Assembly (NCBI GenBank): GCA_050944035.1
Contig: JBMNQH010000027.1
Location: 1-14,913 of the forward strand
Source: JBMNQH01 sp050944035
GTDB lineage: Bacteria; Bacillota; Clostridia; Oscillospirales; Oscillospiraceae
Length of the DNA: 14,913 nucleotides
Direction of reading: 5' to 3'
The notes below the pieces were generated by a model. That model made no database searches. It saw only the letters and a program-made list of their open reading frames with translations, and was not told the origin of the DNA. Of this stretch, positions 13,823-14,913 are shown piece after piece. The first letter of the stretch is position 1. Every line of letters starts with the position of its first letter. A program made the translations under genes and the position numbers.

Positions 13823-14677
13823 TTACAAGTACTCATACTCGAACGAAGCCTTGGAGGTTTCAAAATCGAGAAGAATGCGGTCTTTCCTGCGGAGCTGATA
13901 CCGCGCATGACAAACGATGTTTTCGCGGATGGTTCTCGTCATGGCACCATCTACCGGAGCCTGGAGCTGTTGAGGCTGCTGATCCAGCAACGTGGCTGTC
14001 ATCGTCAGATTTCCCTGTCGGATGACGATTTCACCGTTTTTGATGTACAAAACGTTTGCGCCCAGATATGTGGCAAGCCGGTATTGCTTCCCGTGCAGCT
14101 GTACGACGCCGATTACCCCGGTGAAACGGAGCGATCCCAACGGAATTTCGGCGGTGGCAAGCATGAGGGATCCATTCGCGAAGCAACACTGTGTCCACAG
14201 ATATTGCTTTGGAAAGGAGCGTCCTCGATCCCCCTCGATATACCCCACGCCGTTCTCGAAACAATAGTCCCTTCCATTCACTTGCAGCACCCCGTTTACC
14301 GTGTGCCGCATACTGAATACACTGTGTTTACATTCCATAAACGGGATATAGTAAAACGGTCCCATGATATCGAAACGGATGGAAGAGTGTTTGCCAAACC
14401 GAAGTGCACCCGTTACAGAACAGGACTCTGTATGCAGATCCAGACAAATCCCTTTTTCAGAAAAGAGATTTTCTCCCAGCCTCGCATAGGGGCGACCCGT
14501 ATGCACTTCGCACGGTTCGTATGGAAGGGAAAAATTCCAGCTTTCTCTGTCACTGATCAGCTGAATGGAAGCGGTTTGCTGTCCCTTTACTGTGTGAACA
14601 GCCGGAATCAGCGCGATGCTGTCCTCTTCGGACTGGCATTTAAAATACCAACCACAAAAATATTCATTTTTACTCAC
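13823..14677 (-). CDS. Tocopherol-cyclase-like protein (bacterial Tocopherol_cycl family)
   Basis: 284 residues from a GTG at 14677, which sits 9 bases behind AGGAGG; the open frame extends to 14752 but starts in the terminator of the preceding region. Family hallmarks: YFCGWYFKCQ near the N-terminus, ALIPAVHT, RFDIMGPFYYIPFMECKHS, SMRHTVNG, NGVGYIEGDRGRSFPKQYLWTQC, and GVIGVV-LHGKQYRLATYLGA. These identify the family whose plant members close the chromanol ring of vitamin E. Clostridia do not make tocopherol, so the bacterial relatives presumably act on, or simply bind, some other lipid; the true role is unknown. No signal peptide. Single gene, terminators at both ends. Confidence 0.88.
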   Translation of the reverse strand: MSKNEYFCGWYFKCQSEEDSIALIPAVHTVKGQQTASIQLISDRESWNFSLPYEPCEVHTGRPYARLGENLFSEKGICLDLHTESCSVTGALRFGKHSSIRFDIMGPFYYIPFMECKHSVFSMRHTVNGVLQVNGRDYCFENGVGYIEGDRGRSFPKQYLWTQCCFANGSLMLATAEIPLGSLRFTGVIGVVQLHGKQYRLATYLGANVLYIKNGEIVIRQGNLTMTATLLDQQPQQLQAPVDGAMTRTIRENIVCHARYQLRRKDRILLDFETSKASFEYEYL

Positions 14678-14752
14678 GGAAAACGCCCTCCTGAAAGAAA
14701 TCTGAGATCTGCTTTCTGAGATATTTTTCCTCCCGCAGGCGTTTTTATACAA

Positions 14753-14785
14753 AAAAATGACTGATAAAGAATATCAGTCATTTTT
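14753..14785. terminator. Strong bidirectional terminator
   Basis: AAAAATGACTGATA (14753-14766) and TATCAGTCATTTTT (14772-14785) pair perfectly over 14 bases around a 5-base loop, with T-tracts on both strands. It most likely ends a minus-strand gene that enters from the right edge. Confidence 0.9.
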
Positions 14786-14911
14786 GTTGGAGCGTAAGAC
14801 CAATTGAGATATTTGCGGAAATCCATGACTTTCAAGGCTTTGCGGGTCTTCACCCATTATTTTTTTGCCGTTTTGCTGCGATGGCTGCGGATTTTCCACC
14901 CGAGGGTCAAT
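14774..14911 (-). other. Possible 3' end of a gene entering from the right edge
   Basis: One minus-strand frame is open from the edge to a TGA at 14776-14774 (45 codons, Gln/Ser/Asn-rich, ending LVLRSNKND). Its stop lies within the terminator stem. A second frame is open from the edge to TAA at 14859-14857 and ends in a basic tail (RSHRSKTAKK), 72 bases before the hairpin. Which, if either, is coding cannot be decided from about 130 bases. Confidence 0.3.
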
Positions 14912-14913
14912 TT

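Noticed and set aside
13907..14719. 270-codon plus-strand ORF
   Set aside because: Antisense shadow of the tocopherol-cyclase-like gene; that minus frame carries the family motifs and a Shine-Dalgarno sequence.

Overview
The window looks like a chromosomal segment from a Gram-positive anaerobe of the class Clostridia, most likely an Oscillospiraceae/Ruminococcaceae-type gut bacterium. The reasons are: strong AGGAGG-type ribosome binding sites before almost every gene; GTG and TTG starts; surface proteins with S-layer homology (SLH) domains; a bacterial tocopherol-cyclase-like protein, DUF134 and DUF6472 proteins, and KtrAB; and roughly balanced base composition. This is inferred from gene content; there is no rRNA or tRNA here to confirm it. 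I see no phage genes, transposase, CRISPR array or tRNA.

Layout, left to right. (1) 1-989 (-): a secreted SLH protein whose C-terminal part is a 31-residue tandem repeat and which runs off the left edge. (2) 1208-2527 (+): M18 metallo-aminopeptidase, divergent from it. (3) 2655-3017 (+): a DUF134 HTH/Cys-rich protein, ended by a bidirectional terminator. (4) 7312 down to 3065 (-): a probable five-gene unit consisting of a TPR protein, KtrB, KtrA, an M24 Xaa-Pro peptidase and a 58-residue DUF6472 protein. (5) 8483 down to 7496 (-): a compact three-gene operon with a near-consensus promoter: a 101-residue uncharacterised protein, a NUDIX/MutT protein with an internal duplication, and a 55-residue basic protein. 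(6) 8616-10796 (-): a secreted protein made of a 5'-nucleotidase-type fold plus three SLH repeats, in which key catalytic residues are missing. (7) 11014-12081 (+): an uncharacterised N-terminal domain fused to TPR repeats. (8) 12092-12333 (-): a small transcription unit with a promoter, a 32-codon basic ORF and a shared terminator. (9) 12361-12591 (-): a small XRE-type repressor. (10) 12803-13630 (-): a SpoU/TrmH-type RNA methyltransferase. (11) 13823-14677 (-): a tocopherol-cyclase-like protein. The last ~130 bases may hold the end of another minus-strand gene.

Most genes are housekeeping: potassium uptake (KtrAB), peptide turnover (M18, M24), nucleotide-pool cleaning (NUDIX) and RNA modification. 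The two SLH proteins point to a cell-surface layer. Several start codons were moved from the longest open frame to the codon that sits behind a Shine-Dalgarno sequence; these choices are explained per gene. I did not find a clear new multi-gene system. The best leads are the apparently dead nucleotidase displayed by SLH domains, the duplicated segment in the NUDIX protein, the hidden small transcription unit at 12.1-12.3 kb, and perfect 17-bp palindromes in front of both SLH genes.
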